Positions 9,609 through 18,724 of a DNA stretch of 64,000 nucleotides are shown piece by piece; position 1 is the stretch's first letter; the number at the start of each line of letters is the position of its first letter. The DNA comes from Adonisia turfae CCMR0081 (GTDB lineage Bacteria > Cyanobacteriota > Cyanobacteriia > Phormidesmidales > Phormidesmidaceae). The position numbers and the translations under genes were made by a program. The notes beneath the pieces are model-generated. The model saw nothing but the letters and a program-made list of their open reading frames with translations. It was not told where the DNA came from and made no database searches. Location: contig NZ_QXHD01000004.1 in the NCBI RefSeq assembly GCF_011009555.1, positions 4,506,120 through 4,570,119 on the forward strand. The letters are read 5' to 3'.

Positions 9609-10503
9609 TTAAATCGTGTTCCTTGGTGTGTTGAATTTGCTAGCAAGATGGTGAAGCGAGAGCAGTTCTTGACGGCTTACACCTACTACTGGTTCAGGCA
9701 AAAGAAGGTCCGCCAATTCAGCTCAACAAAGAGATGCAACCTTGTATTTTTGGCAGGCAGATCAGTTAACTTCTTCAACATTGGCAGATGCCCATTGAGA
9801 AGCTATTGCAGATTTAAATAATCTGGAAAATGGGCTTTAACGATAACTAAAGCTAACCATGCCAGGACGTAGAAACTCTGTCAGTTTCTGAATCTTATGG
9901 AGGTCCCCCTAAGACTCGAAGATATAGTTGTTGCATATGCTGTGGCAATAAACAAGATATGCACGAATTTGAAGCTGTATGCTGGTAATGAGGTGTTCGA
10001 ACGCAAAGAAAGTTGTTGACATCCTTTGTTTTATCTTGTTTATGTGCACTTGGAGCATAGTAACTGTTTCGCTGTCACATCACTAATATAATGGTTATTT
10101 GTATGTAACTCTTTAAATATAATACGAAGCATAAGTGGTTCCTCTATGAACTCAACAACAAAACTTGGTTTGCTTCGGTGCGAAGGATACAGTCTTCAAA
10201 GAAGATAATATTGATCTTTGAAAAGGCTTTTGGGGTAAATGTTTCCTGTATTCAGATCTTTTAATACACTACAAAGTATTTTGATTCTTTTGTGAACTCA
10301 GCAATTAAAGTTGTTTCTACTGATTTGAATGGCAAGATGTTAACGATTTCTCGTGCTAAGTTGCTGTGTTTCTTCAACCGGATAAATCTCTATTTTTGTC
10401 TCTGTTTTTGTAATGTTGAATTAATGGTGCCTTTTGAATCGTGCTTATAGGTTGATTATCTATGATATTTGCGTTGCATGCATATTTGAGTGCGTATGGG
10501 CCA
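9609..10503. other. Long gene-free region
   Basis: About 900 AT-rich bases with no supportable open frame, RNA gene or obvious inverted repeat. The part next to 9608 must contain the promoter of the 997-residue protein gene; the rest shows nothing I can name. Confidence 0.4.
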
Positions 10504-11769
10504 TCAAAGGTGTGACGAATTGATCCCATGGCCTGCTAGCCAGCCTGTTGTCCAGGCACTTTGGAAGTTGAAACCACCGGTAATGCCATCAATATCTAGA
10601 ATCTCTCCTGCAAAGAAGAGTCCAGGACAGAGGCGGCTTTCCATGGTTTTAAAGTTAATCTCTTTGAGGCGAACGCCGCCGCAGGTGACAAACTCTTCTT
10701 TGAATACGCCCTTGCCTTGGAGGGAGTATTCTCCTTGGCAGAGCTCTTGGGTGAGTTTGTTGATGGCTTTGTTAGATAATGTTGTCCATTGGGCTTGGGG
10801 ATCAATTTGGGCGCGTTGGACAAAATAGGTCCAAAGACGTTTGGGGGCCGGTGTGGGATTGTGATTTGCGATCGCACGTTTCCCCCCTTCCTCCCTAGCA
10901 GTTTGCAGCAGTGCTCGCACATTATCCTGTGTCAGCTGGGGCAACCAATTAATTAGTACAGTGCCCTGGTACTTCTGCTCGTGGAGGGCACGCGCACCCC
11001 AGGCCGATAGTTTCAAAACGGCTGGACCGCTTAGACCCCAATGGGTGATCAGCACCGGACCTGTTTGGGAAAGGGGTTTCTTTTGGCCCGGCAGTTTGAG
11101 TTTTACCTCTACGGGGTCCATGGAGAGGCCGCTGCGCTGCCTTAAGGCGGCATCTTTAATGGTGAATGTAAACAGAGAGGGAACCGGTGGCTCAATGGTG
11201 TGGCCCAGACTTTTGGCAATGCGGTGTCCCTGGGGACTACTGCCGGTGGCCAGGAGGATGCGATCGCACTTCACATTGCCCTCCTTTAGCCCCACTAAAA
11301 AACCTGGTTCTGTTGCGCTTACCTGTTTTACAGGCGAGCGAGTTTTGATGATGATGCCTGCTTTCAGGGCAGTTTTTATCAAGCAATCGACGATGGTGGC
11401 AGAGTCATCGGTCACGGGAAACATGCGTCCGTCCGCTTCTGTTTTGAGTTTGACGCCATGGTTGCGATACCAGTCAACAGTGTCTTGGGGCTGAAACCGA
11501 GAAAATGCGCCGCGCAATGCTTTGCCGCCACGGGGATAGTTCTGCACCAGTTGGCTAGGTTCAAAGCAGTGGTGAGTGACGTTGCAGCGGCCACCGCCGG
11601 AGATGCGCACCTTGGCTAGACACTCGGGACCGGCTTCATAAAGGGTGACGATGGCGTTGGGGGTGGCATGGGCGGCTGCGATCGCGCCAAAAAAACCTGC
11701 TGCACCGCCACCAATGACTATTACTCGTTGCTTTTCCACGCTCTGGCTATACCTAACAATGGTGGGCAA
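10504..11769 (-). CDS. BaiN/YhiN-family FAD-dependent oxidoreductase
   Basis: A 421-residue flavoprotein of the HI0933/BaiN family. The dinucleotide-binding motif GGGAAGFFGA is at about residues 21-30, the family signature RISGGGRCNVTH at about 56-67, a second motif LLATGSSPQGHRIAKSLG at about 170-190, and the C-terminal FAD-contacting GLFFAGEILDIDGITGGFNFQSAW near the end. The natural substrate of most members is not established. No ATG precedes the Rossmann motif: the frame begins with TTG at 11769, and a GTG at 11739 just before EKQRVIVIGGG is an alternative start. Stands alone. Confidence 0.9.
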   Translation of the reverse strand: MPTIVRYSQSVEKQRVIVIGGGAAGFFGAIAAAHATPNAIVTLYEAGPECLAKVRISGGGRCNVTHHCFEPSQLVQNYPRGGKALRGAFSRFQPQDTVDWYRNHGVKLKTEADGRMFPVTDDSATIVDCLIKTALKAGIIIKTRSPVKQVSATEPGFLVGLKEGNVKCDRILLATGSSPQGHRIAKSLGHTIEPPVPSLFTFTIKDAALRQRSGLSMDPVEVKLKLPGQKKPLSQTGPVLITHWGLSGPAVLKLSAWGARALHEQKYQGTVLINWLPQLTQDNVRALLQTAREEGGKRAIANHNPTPAPKRLWTYFVQRAQIDPQAQWTTLSNKAINKLTQELCQGEYSLQGKGVFKEEFVTCGGVRLKEINFKTMESRLCPGLFFAGEILDIDGITGGFNFQSAWTTGWLAGHGINSSHL

Positions 11770-11914
11770 GGCTGATTCTGACGGACAATGTTTCTGTAGA
11801 TGTCAGGCATTGACCACACTACATGGTTTTGAATCGTTTCTGTTGCCTGATGGGTCGAGGGTATCCATGGGACATGGGACGCATTGATGGAATTTACCCT
11901 CATTCATAAGAAAA

Positions 11915-12053
11915 TTTACATTTTGTACTTTTATTAGCTTATATTAATGAATGTGAAGGCATCTCAGATTTCTTTAGTAGAAGTCAGGATGCTAAATAGT
12001 GATGATTGCCTTGGCTGTCTAAGACCTTGAGGGTTTTGGACAGCCAATTTCTT
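11915..12053 (+). ncRNA. Possible orphan small RNA with its own terminator
   Basis: A perfect 9-bp stem TTGGCTGTC/GACAGCCAA (12011-12019 and 12039-12047) followed by TTTCTTT forms a rho-independent terminator on the plus strand, but no plus-strand gene ends before it. TTTACA (11915-11920) and TATATT (11940-11945), 19 bases apart, could be its promoter, giving a transcript of roughly 100 nt. The terminator is seen directly; the RNA is inference. Confidence 0.35.
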
Positions 12054-12274
12054 TATTGGGGGTATTGTTACAAAAAATATAAATTATTTCAAAACGTAAC
12101 AGATGAAGCATGACTACTAAAGGTCAGATCCGTTGCACTCAGCCAATGTAGACAGGTCGCTAGCTTGGTCTCAACCCATGCAGACATGGCCGCTGGCTGA
12201 GCGCAGTCGCAGCCAGCAAGTGGGGCTATAGTGAGCTAAATTTGACGCCAAAGATTGCTCTTCGCTTGCCACCC

Positions 12275-13312
12275 ATGGCTAATCCCCTGTCACCCGATAA
12301 CTACCGCCGATTTTTACAATCCCTCAAGGATCGTATTCGCTCGGCCCAGGTTAAGGCAGCCTTAGCCGTCAATCAAGAATTGATTCTGCTCTATTGGCAG
12401 ATTGGACGTGAAATTTTAGACCGTCAACAGCAAGAAGGTTGGGGCACTAAAGTCATTGATCGCCTCGCTAAGGATCTCAAACGCGACTTTCCTGAAATGA
12501 CTGGCTTTTCGTCCCGTAACCTCAAGTACATGCGTTCCTTTGCCGATGCCTACCCTGATGCTCAGCTGGTGCGCCAGGTGTTCTCACAAATTCCCTGGGG
12601 CCATAATGTCCGACTGTTGGATGCCCTCAAAGATCCTGAAGAGCGTCTTTGGTATGCGCGCCAGACCATTGAGCATGGCTGGAGTCGCAATGTGCTGCTT
12701 ATGCAGATTGATCAGGGGCTACACCATCAGAAAAGCGCAGCCATCAACAATTTTGAGCGTACGCTGCCGCCGGACCAGTCCGATCTGGCTAAAAATCTCA
12801 TTAAAGATCCCTACAATTTTGACTTTCTAACCCTGGCAGCCGATGCTCAAGAGCGGGACCTGGAGCAATCTTTGTTAGGCCACATTCGAGATTTTTTGCT
12901 AGAGCTAGGTGTGGGCTTTGCCTTTGTGGGTAGCCAATATCCCATCCAGGTGGGTAGCAAGGAGTATGCCATTGATTTGCTGTTTTACCACCTGAAGCTA
13001 CGCTGCTTTGTGGTGATTGACCTGAAGCTAGGTGAGTTTGAACCGGAGTTTTCCGGCAAGATGAACTTCTTTGTCTCGGCAGTCGATGATCTGCTGCGTC
13101 ATGCAGATGACCAGCCTACGATTGGCATGATTTTGTGCAAGTCCAATGATGCGACGGTGGCGGAGTATTCTTTGCGGGATGTCAACAAGCCGATTGGTGT
13201 GGCCACCCATCGGCTGGGGCGTGAGCTACCGGCGGATTTGCAAGGGACGCTACCCACCGTCGAAGAACTGGAGCAACAATTGGACAATGCGCAACTCCCT
13301 GGGACGAGTTGA
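12275..13312 (+). CDS. YhcG-like PDDEXK nuclease-domain protein (DUF1016)
   Basis: A 345-residue member of the YhcG/DUF1016 family. The N-terminal winged-helix-like domain (about 1-140) carries the family motif LYWQIGREIL and GFSSRNLKYMRSFA; the C-terminal half is a PDDEXK nuclease fold with DLLFYHLKLRCFVVIDLKLG, in which the D and the D-L-K form the putative catalytic core. Members occur as solitary genes or inside restriction-modification loci and are suspected nucleic-acid nucleases. Start at ATG 12275 is the first ATG before the conserved SPDNYRRFL; an upstream in-frame TTG at 12242 exists. No toxin-antitoxin or methylase partner lies beside it. Confidence 0.85.
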   Translation: MANPLSPDNYRRFLQSLKDRIRSAQVKAALAVNQELILLYWQIGREILDRQQQEGWGTKVIDRLAKDLKRDFPEMTGFSSRNLKYMRSFADAYPDAQLVRQVFSQIPWGHNVRLLDALKDPEERLWYARQTIEHGWSRNVLLMQIDQGLHHQKSAAINNFERTLPPDQSDLAKNLIKDPYNFDFLTLAADAQERDLEQSLLGHIRDFLLELGVGFAFVGSQYPIQVGSKEYAIDLLFYHLKLRCFVVIDLKLGEFEPEFSGKMNFFVSAVDDLLRHADDQPTIGMILCKSNDATVAEYSLRDVNKPIGVATHRLGRELPADLQGTLPTVEELEQQLDNAQLPGTS

Positions 13313-13413
13313 GTGAGTTGTGAGCGATCCTATCAGTTAGGATGTCGTATCAGACTATGGTTCAGGGCCGTATGGTTAACCCCTAGAAAACCCAACACTC
13401 AAAATTCAAAAGA

Positions 13414-13791
13414 CTAATGTTTGAGGGCTCTATCTAAACTCACAGCCCCTGCACCAGCATCAATCACCATGAGCAGTCCACCGATCAGGCCTAAGTTCTT
13501 GAGAAATGAATTGATCTGAGTAGGGTCTGCTACGAAATTGTGAAACATGAGCGACGCTGGAATTAGAAACAGAACCAGCAGCAGTGCGCCAATTTTGGTC
13601 TTGTAACCCAGGAGTAATGACAGGCTCCCCAGGAGCTGAAAAGTGATGGTTGCAGCCGCTAATAGACTGCCAAGGGGCAAACGCTGACCCAGCATGTCAG
13701 CAAAATCAGAAAAGCCCATCAGATGATTAATGCCTGCTTTTAGAAAGATCAGCGCTAAGCAAACACGGGCGGCAAGGGGTAGATACTTCAT
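13414..13791 (-). CDS. DoxX family membrane protein
   Basis: A 125-residue integral membrane protein with about four hydrophobic segments (residues about 5-25, 42-65, 70-90 and 98-115) and the DoxX-type start LAARVCLALIFLKAGINHL. DoxX proteins are poorly characterised; some act in quinone or thiol redox chemistry. Its ATG overlaps the stop of the preceding small membrane-protein gene by 4 bases (ATGA), so the two are translationally coupled. Confidence 0.85.
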   Translation of the reverse strand: MKYLPLAARVCLALIFLKAGINHLMGFSDFADMLGQRLPLGSLLAAATITFQLLGSLSLLLGYKTKIGALLLVLFLIPASLMFHNFVADPTQINSFLKNLGLIGGLLMVIDAGAGAVSLDRALKH

Positions 13792-14009
13792 AGGTCAGAT
13801 TGGGTGGTTTTGTATTGCTTTGGGACTAAATATAAAAACAAATACCACCAGACGAAAATCACGAATGCAACAGGTGTTGTAATCCACCAGCGATGCAGCC
13901 ATGTCCAGCTAATTGTAGGGATAGCCAGGCCAGTTAAAACGATGGACCAGGGTTGGCACCACCAAGGTTTTAGCTGCCATAGGGATTGGGGGTTTTTGGA
14001 TGTTTCCAT
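13788..14009 (-). CDS. Small conserved cyanobacterial membrane protein
   Basis: A 73-residue protein with the tryptophan-rich start SLWQLKPWWCQPWSIVLTG and two hydrophobic segments (about residues 20-35 and 45-62). It resembles a small conserved cyanobacterial family (probably DUF6737), a recognition made from memory and not tested. ATG 14009 is preferred over the upstream alternative codon at 14030, whose extra residues look spurious. Overlaps the DoxX gene by 4 bases. Confidence 0.7.
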   Translation of the reverse strand: METSKNPQSLWQLKPWWCQPWSIVLTGLAIPTISWTWLHRWWITTPVAFVIFVWWYLFLYLVPKQYKTTQSDL

Positions 14010-14482
14010 GGATAACTCAAGACACCACACATGCTTAGGGTAGCTTGGGCCGCTTACCGCTATGGCAAAAAAAAAGCGGTTGAAACAGCGTAAAGCTGTC
14101 TCGCCCGCTCCTTGTTAACCCACCCCAGGAGCTGCCCATCATAAAACAGACAACCCCGGTTCTGAAATTGCCAGCATCGACAGACACTAGCAAAACCTAG
14201 GAAGCTCAGTAGCAGGCATTGCCCTGGTAACGAAGGGTTAATGCACTGACTTGCACATTTCTTGCCTAAACATCTGTACCTTTCAATGTTTCACAACTGG
14301 AAGAAACGTGTTGAACTATCAACTTGAGTTAAGAATCCCATGGAAAGATAACAAATAGGTGTAATTACTTATTTTCTTTATAATTGCTCCCTATTGGTAG
14401 TCCTTGATACTTTTTTCATTTCTTCCTAGGTAGGATTAAGGTAAGCCTGAACTCAGGGTGATGTTTTTTGGGGATGTTACTG
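14010..14482. other. Divergent intergenic region
   Basis: This 470-base gap between divergent genes has a short inverted repeat ACCGC/GCGGT around a run of A at about 14057-14080 and an AT-rich stretch at 14340-14430 that probably carries the promoter of the DUF1838 gene. No gene is supported. Confidence 0.35.
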
Positions 14483-15277
14483 ATGACTGATTTAGATCGT
14501 GCCTACGATGTCAGTAACCTGGACTTTTATCGTCATTACCATGGTAAGCAGCTTTATTATCGATGGGAGGGAACGGTGTGGTGGCGACTGTCACCTGAAG
14601 CGCCGTTAGAGAAGATAGTTGCGATCGCAGGCATGAATGCCACCAAAGTATTCCTTTGCTCTGGTGAAAATGGCGAGTATGGCCACCGTATTAATCGAGA
14701 GCTAGGCCTCTATTGCGATCTAGACACTGGCGATGTACTTACCCAGTGGCAACCCTTTCCCAATCGGCCACCCGTATCCGTAGTACCCATTGCCAACCGA
14801 GTTGTGCAGGGAGATGTCAGCCCCAAAACGACGACGATTCCTGCGGGGCAACCTTACCTGAAGAAAGTCCAGGAGATACCCCTCACCTATCCCCATCCCC
14901 TGGCTGACGATCCTCAGTATCGCGAACATTGCCCTGGGCCTACATTTCAAGGCACCGAATATTTCACAACCTACGCTGTCCGCCCTGGAGTGACAGCGCC
15001 CACCCCCCTTTGGGCTCGCGATTGTCCCTGGCTCCCATGGATGAAGATGGGTTATGAGCATCCTGCTCGTCTGAGATTTGAAACCACCATTCAGCGAGTG
15101 GAAACTTTTGAAGAACTCAATCCAAAATTAATTGAAGTAATTCGTCAGCGTGTACCTATTTATGAGCACACCCCAGATACCATCGACGAACCCAACGTTA
15201 CCAGTACGACTTATTTCAAAAAATATTTTGATGCCTATCAAGCAGGTGAAGAATTTCCCATTAGGGAGGCTGAATAA
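14483..15277 (+). CDS. DUF1838 family protein
   Basis: A 264-residue soluble protein assigned to DUF1838 on its overall pattern: repeated tyrosine/tryptophan-rich strands (YYRWEGTVWWRLSP, TPLWARDCPWLPWMKMGY) and the early YRHYHGKQLYYRW. The biochemical role of the family is unknown. ATG 14483 is chosen because GGGGA lies 8 bases upstream; ATG 14474 overlaps that site. It is followed after 136 bases by a lipoprotein gene in the same direction. Confidence 0.7.
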   Translation: MTDLDRAYDVSNLDFYRHYHGKQLYYRWEGTVWWRLSPEAPLEKIVAIAGMNATKVFLCSGENGEYGHRINRELGLYCDLDTGDVLTQWQPFPNRPPVSVVPIANRVVQGDVSPKTTTIPAGQPYLKKVQEIPLTYPHPLADDPQYREHCPGPTFQGTEYFTTYAVRPGVTAPTPLWARDCPWLPWMKMGYEHPARLRFETTIQRVETFEELNPKLIEVIRQRVPIYEHTPDTIDEPNVTSTTYFKKYFDAYQAGEEFPIREAE

Positions 15278-15413
15278 TAAGTCGACAAGACCTGGCTAGG
15301 GAGATTAGGCGAGTTTAGAATAGAATTTCTAGTAATAGGCGTTTGTCCCCCTAGGGGGCATTGAGAGATCAGGGTAACAACGTTTCAATTAGATGGCTGT
15401 TTGAGGAAGAACT

Positions 15414-16202
15414 ATGTCTAGAAACTGGTTGTTGCATGTGGCTGTTTTCCCACTCTTGTTAGGGGGAGTTGCTTGTACCCAGTCACCTGAGGCTAAAGTC
15501 GGCACCCTAGAATTAAGGGCTAATGGTGAAGACTTTATTCGACAGGGGTTTACTAGTAAAGATGGCTGGCAAATTGAGTTTGACCATGCCTATACCAATA
15601 TCCAGGATGTTGTTGCTTACCAGACATCGCCTCCTTTTAATCCAGATGCTGATGTAGAAATTACAGCTCAAACCAATACTGTGCTAGCAGACGCCGCCAA
15701 TGTGGATCTAGCTGAGGGGGATGCAACTGCTGCACCCATTTTGGTAAAACAGGTAGAGACGCCAGCAGGTCGCTATAACGCTCTATCTTGGAAGCTAGTT
15801 TCAGAGGGGGAACCATCCTTGGTCTTAATCGGAACAGCAACCCGTGATGGTGAAACCATTCCTTTTGAAATTGCCATGAATCCGTCGTTAGAATTCTTCT
15901 GCGGCGATTTTATTGGTGATGAGCGTAAAGGGATTTTAGATCCTGAAGGAACGGCAGATGTGGAAGCCACGTTTCACTTTGACCATCTGTTTGGTGATAT
16001 TGATATACCTGCAGATGAGGTCCTCAATCGCGGGGCGCTGGGATTTGACCCGTTTGCGGCTTTAGCACAAGATGGTGTTGTTAATGTAACTCCTGAAGAC
16101 TTGGAAGCAAGGCTGACCAAGGTGGAGAAACTTCAGCTCGCCGACATCTATAAAGGCTTAGGACACGTAGGAGAGGGACACTGCCGCGCAGAGGAAATCT
16201 AA
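15414..16202 (+). CDS. Putative exported lipoprotein
   Basis: A 262-residue protein beginning with a signal sequence that ends in LLLGGVAC at about residue 21, which resembles a lipobox with a weak -3 position. The mature part starts GTLELRANGEDFIRQGF and contains FEIAMNPSLEFFCGDF and a histidine/aspartate segment FHFDHLFGDIDIP that could bind a divalent metal (inference). I do not recognise a named family. GAGGAAGA lies about 5-10 bases before the ATG. Confidence 0.7.
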   Translation: MSRNWLLHVAVFPLLLGGVACTQSPEAKVGTLELRANGEDFIRQGFTSKDGWQIEFDHAYTNIQDVVAYQTSPPFNPDADVEITAQTNTVLADAANVDLAEGDATAAPILVKQVETPAGRYNALSWKLVSEGEPSLVLIGTATRDGETIPFEIAMNPSLEFFCGDFIGDERKGILDPEGTADVEATFHFDHLFGDIDIPADEVLNRGALGFDPFAALAQDGVVNVTPEDLEARLTKVEKLQLADIYKGLGHVGEGHCRAEEI

Positions 16203-16230
16203 GGCAACTGTAGGTTAGATGCGTTCTGTT

Positions 16231-16290
16231 ATAATGCACTGTTGCCCAGTGAGTTCTGGCTCCGGATGATTAGTCTAGTGAATCTTTAAG
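16231..16290 (+). repeat. Partial duplicate of an internal segment of the 0.67-kb element
   Basis: This 60-base stretch (starting GCACTGTTGCCCAGTGAG) matches the segment at about 16601-16655 inside element copy 1. It lies just upstream of copy 1, so part of a second element is arranged in tandem with it. Confidence 0.7.
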
Positions 16291-16312
16291 CTGAACCACT
16301 CGGTATGGACCC

Positions 16313-16990
16313 ATATAAGAAGCCTCCATGCACACTATGGCGCATGGAGGCTTCGGTTTAGATATAAAGGGTCAAGTAGTACAAGTTTCTGTCTACTTAG
16401 ATATACGGTTCGCTATAGGAGGTTATTCCATACTATGCTTTGTCCGCGAACCCACTGTATGTTGCGATGGTTTGTATACACCCTTTTTCAGCACAAGCCT
16501 ATCGTCTCCTCACACAGTCATCAATTTTTAGTCGTATGTGTCAGCGATCACTGTGAAATGCTCCGATAGAGTATTAACTAAAGGATTCTGAGGAGATAGT
16601 GCACCGTTGTCCAGTGAGTTCTGACGCTGGATAATTGGTCTAGTGAATCTTGAAAGTGTAACAGCACCCAAAACAATCAACTGAAGAGTTCTTCTAAATT
16701 CAACACAACTTCTAATTAGAGTTGTTTTATGTAAGGTGAACCTACTATAAACAGGGCTCTCTATTGCAAGTGAGAAGAGGTGTCAGTGATTCGTTTGGGT
16801 GCTGTCTTTGACCCGTCAAACGATTCTATCGAGATATCTATTGTTAGACCTCCTTTCGTTATGACCATGAGCCTTTCAGCCCATGTCCTTAGGATATTCC
16901 GACAATGTTTGAAAAACTCTTCTCTGATACAAACGTTAATGTTGTTATTTGTCATTGTTTTCCCTGTGAAGCAGTGAGATAACTCTATGG
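16313..16990 (+). repeat. 0.67-kb interspersed element, copy 1
   Basis: First of five same-orientation copies in the window, running from ATATAAGAAGCC to CTCTATGG. It begins with a perfect 12-bp hairpin GAAGCCTCCATG/CATGGAGGCTTC (16319-16354). CAGCACCCAAA at about 16667 pairs with TTTGGGTGCTG at about 16792, enclosing some 115 bases. Short open frames inside it do not keep frame between copies, so I read it as non-coding. It has no terminal inverted repeats. Confidence 0.85.
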
Positions 16991-17027
16991 AGTGTGATAG
17001 TTGATGGTGTTGCTTGCCGTGATATCA

Positions 17028-17240
17028 CTATTTTTGGGGTTTTTGTTGCACCCACTGCGATACGCCTTTGGCTGCGTCCTGATAGTCCTTGAGCGCTATT
17101 AACACTCCATTCAGCTTTTCTTGTGAATTTACTTTGTTCAGATTAGAGAAGGCTGACATCGCTTGCTTTAGCTGACGATCTGCGATCGCAAGTATGGTTT
17201 TTCGTTTTGCTAATTCTGGTTCATATGGATCAATGGGCAT
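17028..17240 (-). CDS. Small hypothetical protein
   Basis: A 70-residue, mostly helical, soluble protein that I do not recognise (MPIDPYEPELAKRK at the start, many Lys, Gln and Asn). AAGGAAAA lies about 8 bases before the ATG, which supports translation. It lies between element copy 1 and a terminator, 284 bases downstream of the secreted repeat-protein gene on the same strand. Confidence 0.55.
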   Translation of the reverse strand: MPIDPYEPELAKRKTILAIADRQLKQAMSAFSNLNKVNSQEKLNGVLIALKDYQDAAKGVSQWVQQKPQK

Positions 17241-17314
17241 TGTCTTTTCCTTAAAACTGAGTGGATCATCAGAATTATTCAGTCATATTTTCCCAGCATC
17301 AGGTTCCATTAATT

Positions 17315-17346
17315 TAAAAAAAGCCCCTACCAGTAGGGTAGAGGCT
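17315..17346 (-). terminator. Rho-independent terminator
   Basis: On the minus strand AGCCTCTACCC/GGTAGGGGCT forms a stem followed by seven T. It lies about 180 bases after the secreted repeat-protein gene. Its sequence is very similar to terminators behind both CP12-like genes. Confidence 0.75.
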
Positions 17347-17524
17347 CTAGAGTGTGTGTTGTAGGGAGAGTCTGAATAGAAAAGGGTGCCCTGAAATAAT
17401 GAAGCATTTCACAGATTACGGAGTCTGCACCGGGCATCCAGAATTTTTAGTCGGAGCACCGCAACAGTTCGGCCCCAGGCACCCAAGCTTGTCAACCTGA
17501 GCACCGCAACAGCTCAGCAATCTG

Positions 17525-18037
17525 TTAGCGGACGGACTTAGTACGAGCATCTAGAGCATCGAGGCGTGCTTCCTGGATGTTATCAACAGCTTTGGTACGA
17601 GCATCCAATGCTTCCAAACGAGTAGCTTGGATATCCTCAACCGCTTTAGATTGGTTGTTAAGGTGCTCAAGACGTAGCTTGTGAACACTGTTCTTAGTGC
17701 GAGCATCCAGGGCGTTGAGCCGAGTCTCTTGGATGTTATCAACGGCTTTGGTGCGAGCGTCCAGCGCATCTAAGCGAGCAGCTTGAATGTTATCGATAGC
17801 CTTAGTGCGGGCATCCAGGGCGTCAAGGCGAGCGGCTTGGATATCTTCGATAGCCTTGGTTTGGTTGTTAAGGTGCTCAAGGCGTAGTTTGTGGACGGAA
17901 TTCTTAGTGCGGGCGTCTAGCGCTTCGAGGCGAGCGGACTGAATATTGAAGCTAGCGGGCTCAGCGGCGGCAGCGATGGGTGCGATCGCAGCGGAGGCAA
18001 CGAGAACAGTTAAAGCGGAAAGAAGTGTGCGTTTCAT
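17525..18037 (-). CDS. Secreted protein made of 18-residue repeats
   Basis: A 170-residue protein with a Sec signal peptide (MKRTLLSALTVLVASAAIAPIAAAA, cut near residue 25). Everything after residue 34 is built from an 18-residue unit (RLDALDARTKAIDNIQAA) alternating with a variant (KLRLEHLNNQ); the block NSVHKLRLEHLNNQ occurs twice, giving a higher-order repeat. The pattern predicts long amphipathic helices or a coiled coil in the periplasm or outside. AAGGAGC precedes the ATG. No family recognised. A decayed remnant of a relative lies at 46907-46975. Confidence 0.8.
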   Translation of the reverse strand: MKRTLLSALTVLVASAAIAPIAAAAEPASFNIQSARLEALDARTKNSVHKLRLEHLNNQTKAIEDIQAARLDALDARTKAIDNIQAARLDALDARTKAVDNIQETRLNALDARTKNSVHKLRLEHLNNQSKAVEDIQATRLEALDARTKAVDNIQEARLDALDARTKSVR

Positions 18038-18257
18038 GGTTAAAGCTCCTTATGAATTCGTGAAGTGTGTTTACTTGCTTCATTGATTACAAGGATGCCG
18101 GGGCTACCTGAACGCTATCTGACCGTAAACTGAAGGTTGCTTAAGGGGTTTCTGAATTTGGCTGAGGAAATGTAGTGATATGGGTCACAAGGGTGATTGT
18201 GGGTTGTGTTGGCGGAGCCGCTCCAGCGGAGCATCGCAACTGCCCAATATCTATTCA
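18038..18257. other. Promoter side of the repeat-protein gene
   Basis: Non-coding bases between the repeat-protein gene and element copy 2. A short inverted repeat GGAGCCGCTCC/AGCGGAGC lies near 18215-18235. Nothing else recognised. Confidence 0.3.
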
Positions 18258-18724
18258 ATATAAGAAGCCCCCACAGCTACTAAGACCCATGGAGGCTTCG
18301 AGTTAAATATAGAGGGTGCCTAAATAAATTTAGGTAAGTAATACAGAGTTCTGTCTACTGAGGTATTTTGTGTCTGCGATTACAGCTTTAAATCACAACA
18401 GCACCCAGAACAATCGACTGAGGGACTCTTCTAAATCAAACAAGACTTTTTAGAGTTGTTGTATATCAGGCGAACCTATTATCAACAGGGCTCTCTAGTG
18501 CAAGTAAGAAGAAATATCAGTGATGTGTTTGGGTGCTGTTTTTGAGTCGTCGAACGATTCTATCGAGCTATCTATCGTTAGACCTCCTTGTGTAGCAGCT
18601 ATGAGCTTTTCAACTCATGTGTACAGCATATTCCTGTAGTGCCTCAAAATCTCTTCTCTGATACAAATGGTAACGTTGTTATTTGTCTCTGTTGTTTCTG
18701 CTGACCAGTGAGTTAAGTCTATGG
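18258..18724 (+). repeat. 0.67-kb interspersed element, copy 2 (internally deleted)
   Basis: Same start (ATATAAGAAGCC) and end (CTATGG) as the other copies but only 467 bases long, because about 210 bases between the 5' hairpin region and the CAGCACCCAGA arm are missing. Both arms of the long stem are retained (CAGCACCCA and TTTGGGTGCTG). Confidence 0.8.

Noticed and set aside
16328..16977. Open frames of 64-67 codons inside element copy 1, and 45818-46021 in copy 4
   Set aside because: The frames are broken by indels in the other copies, so protein coding is not conserved.
16313..16990. Interpretation of the 0.67-kb element as a group II intron or MITE
   Set aside because: No domain V-like sequence or GUGYG start is visible, and the ends are not inverted repeats.
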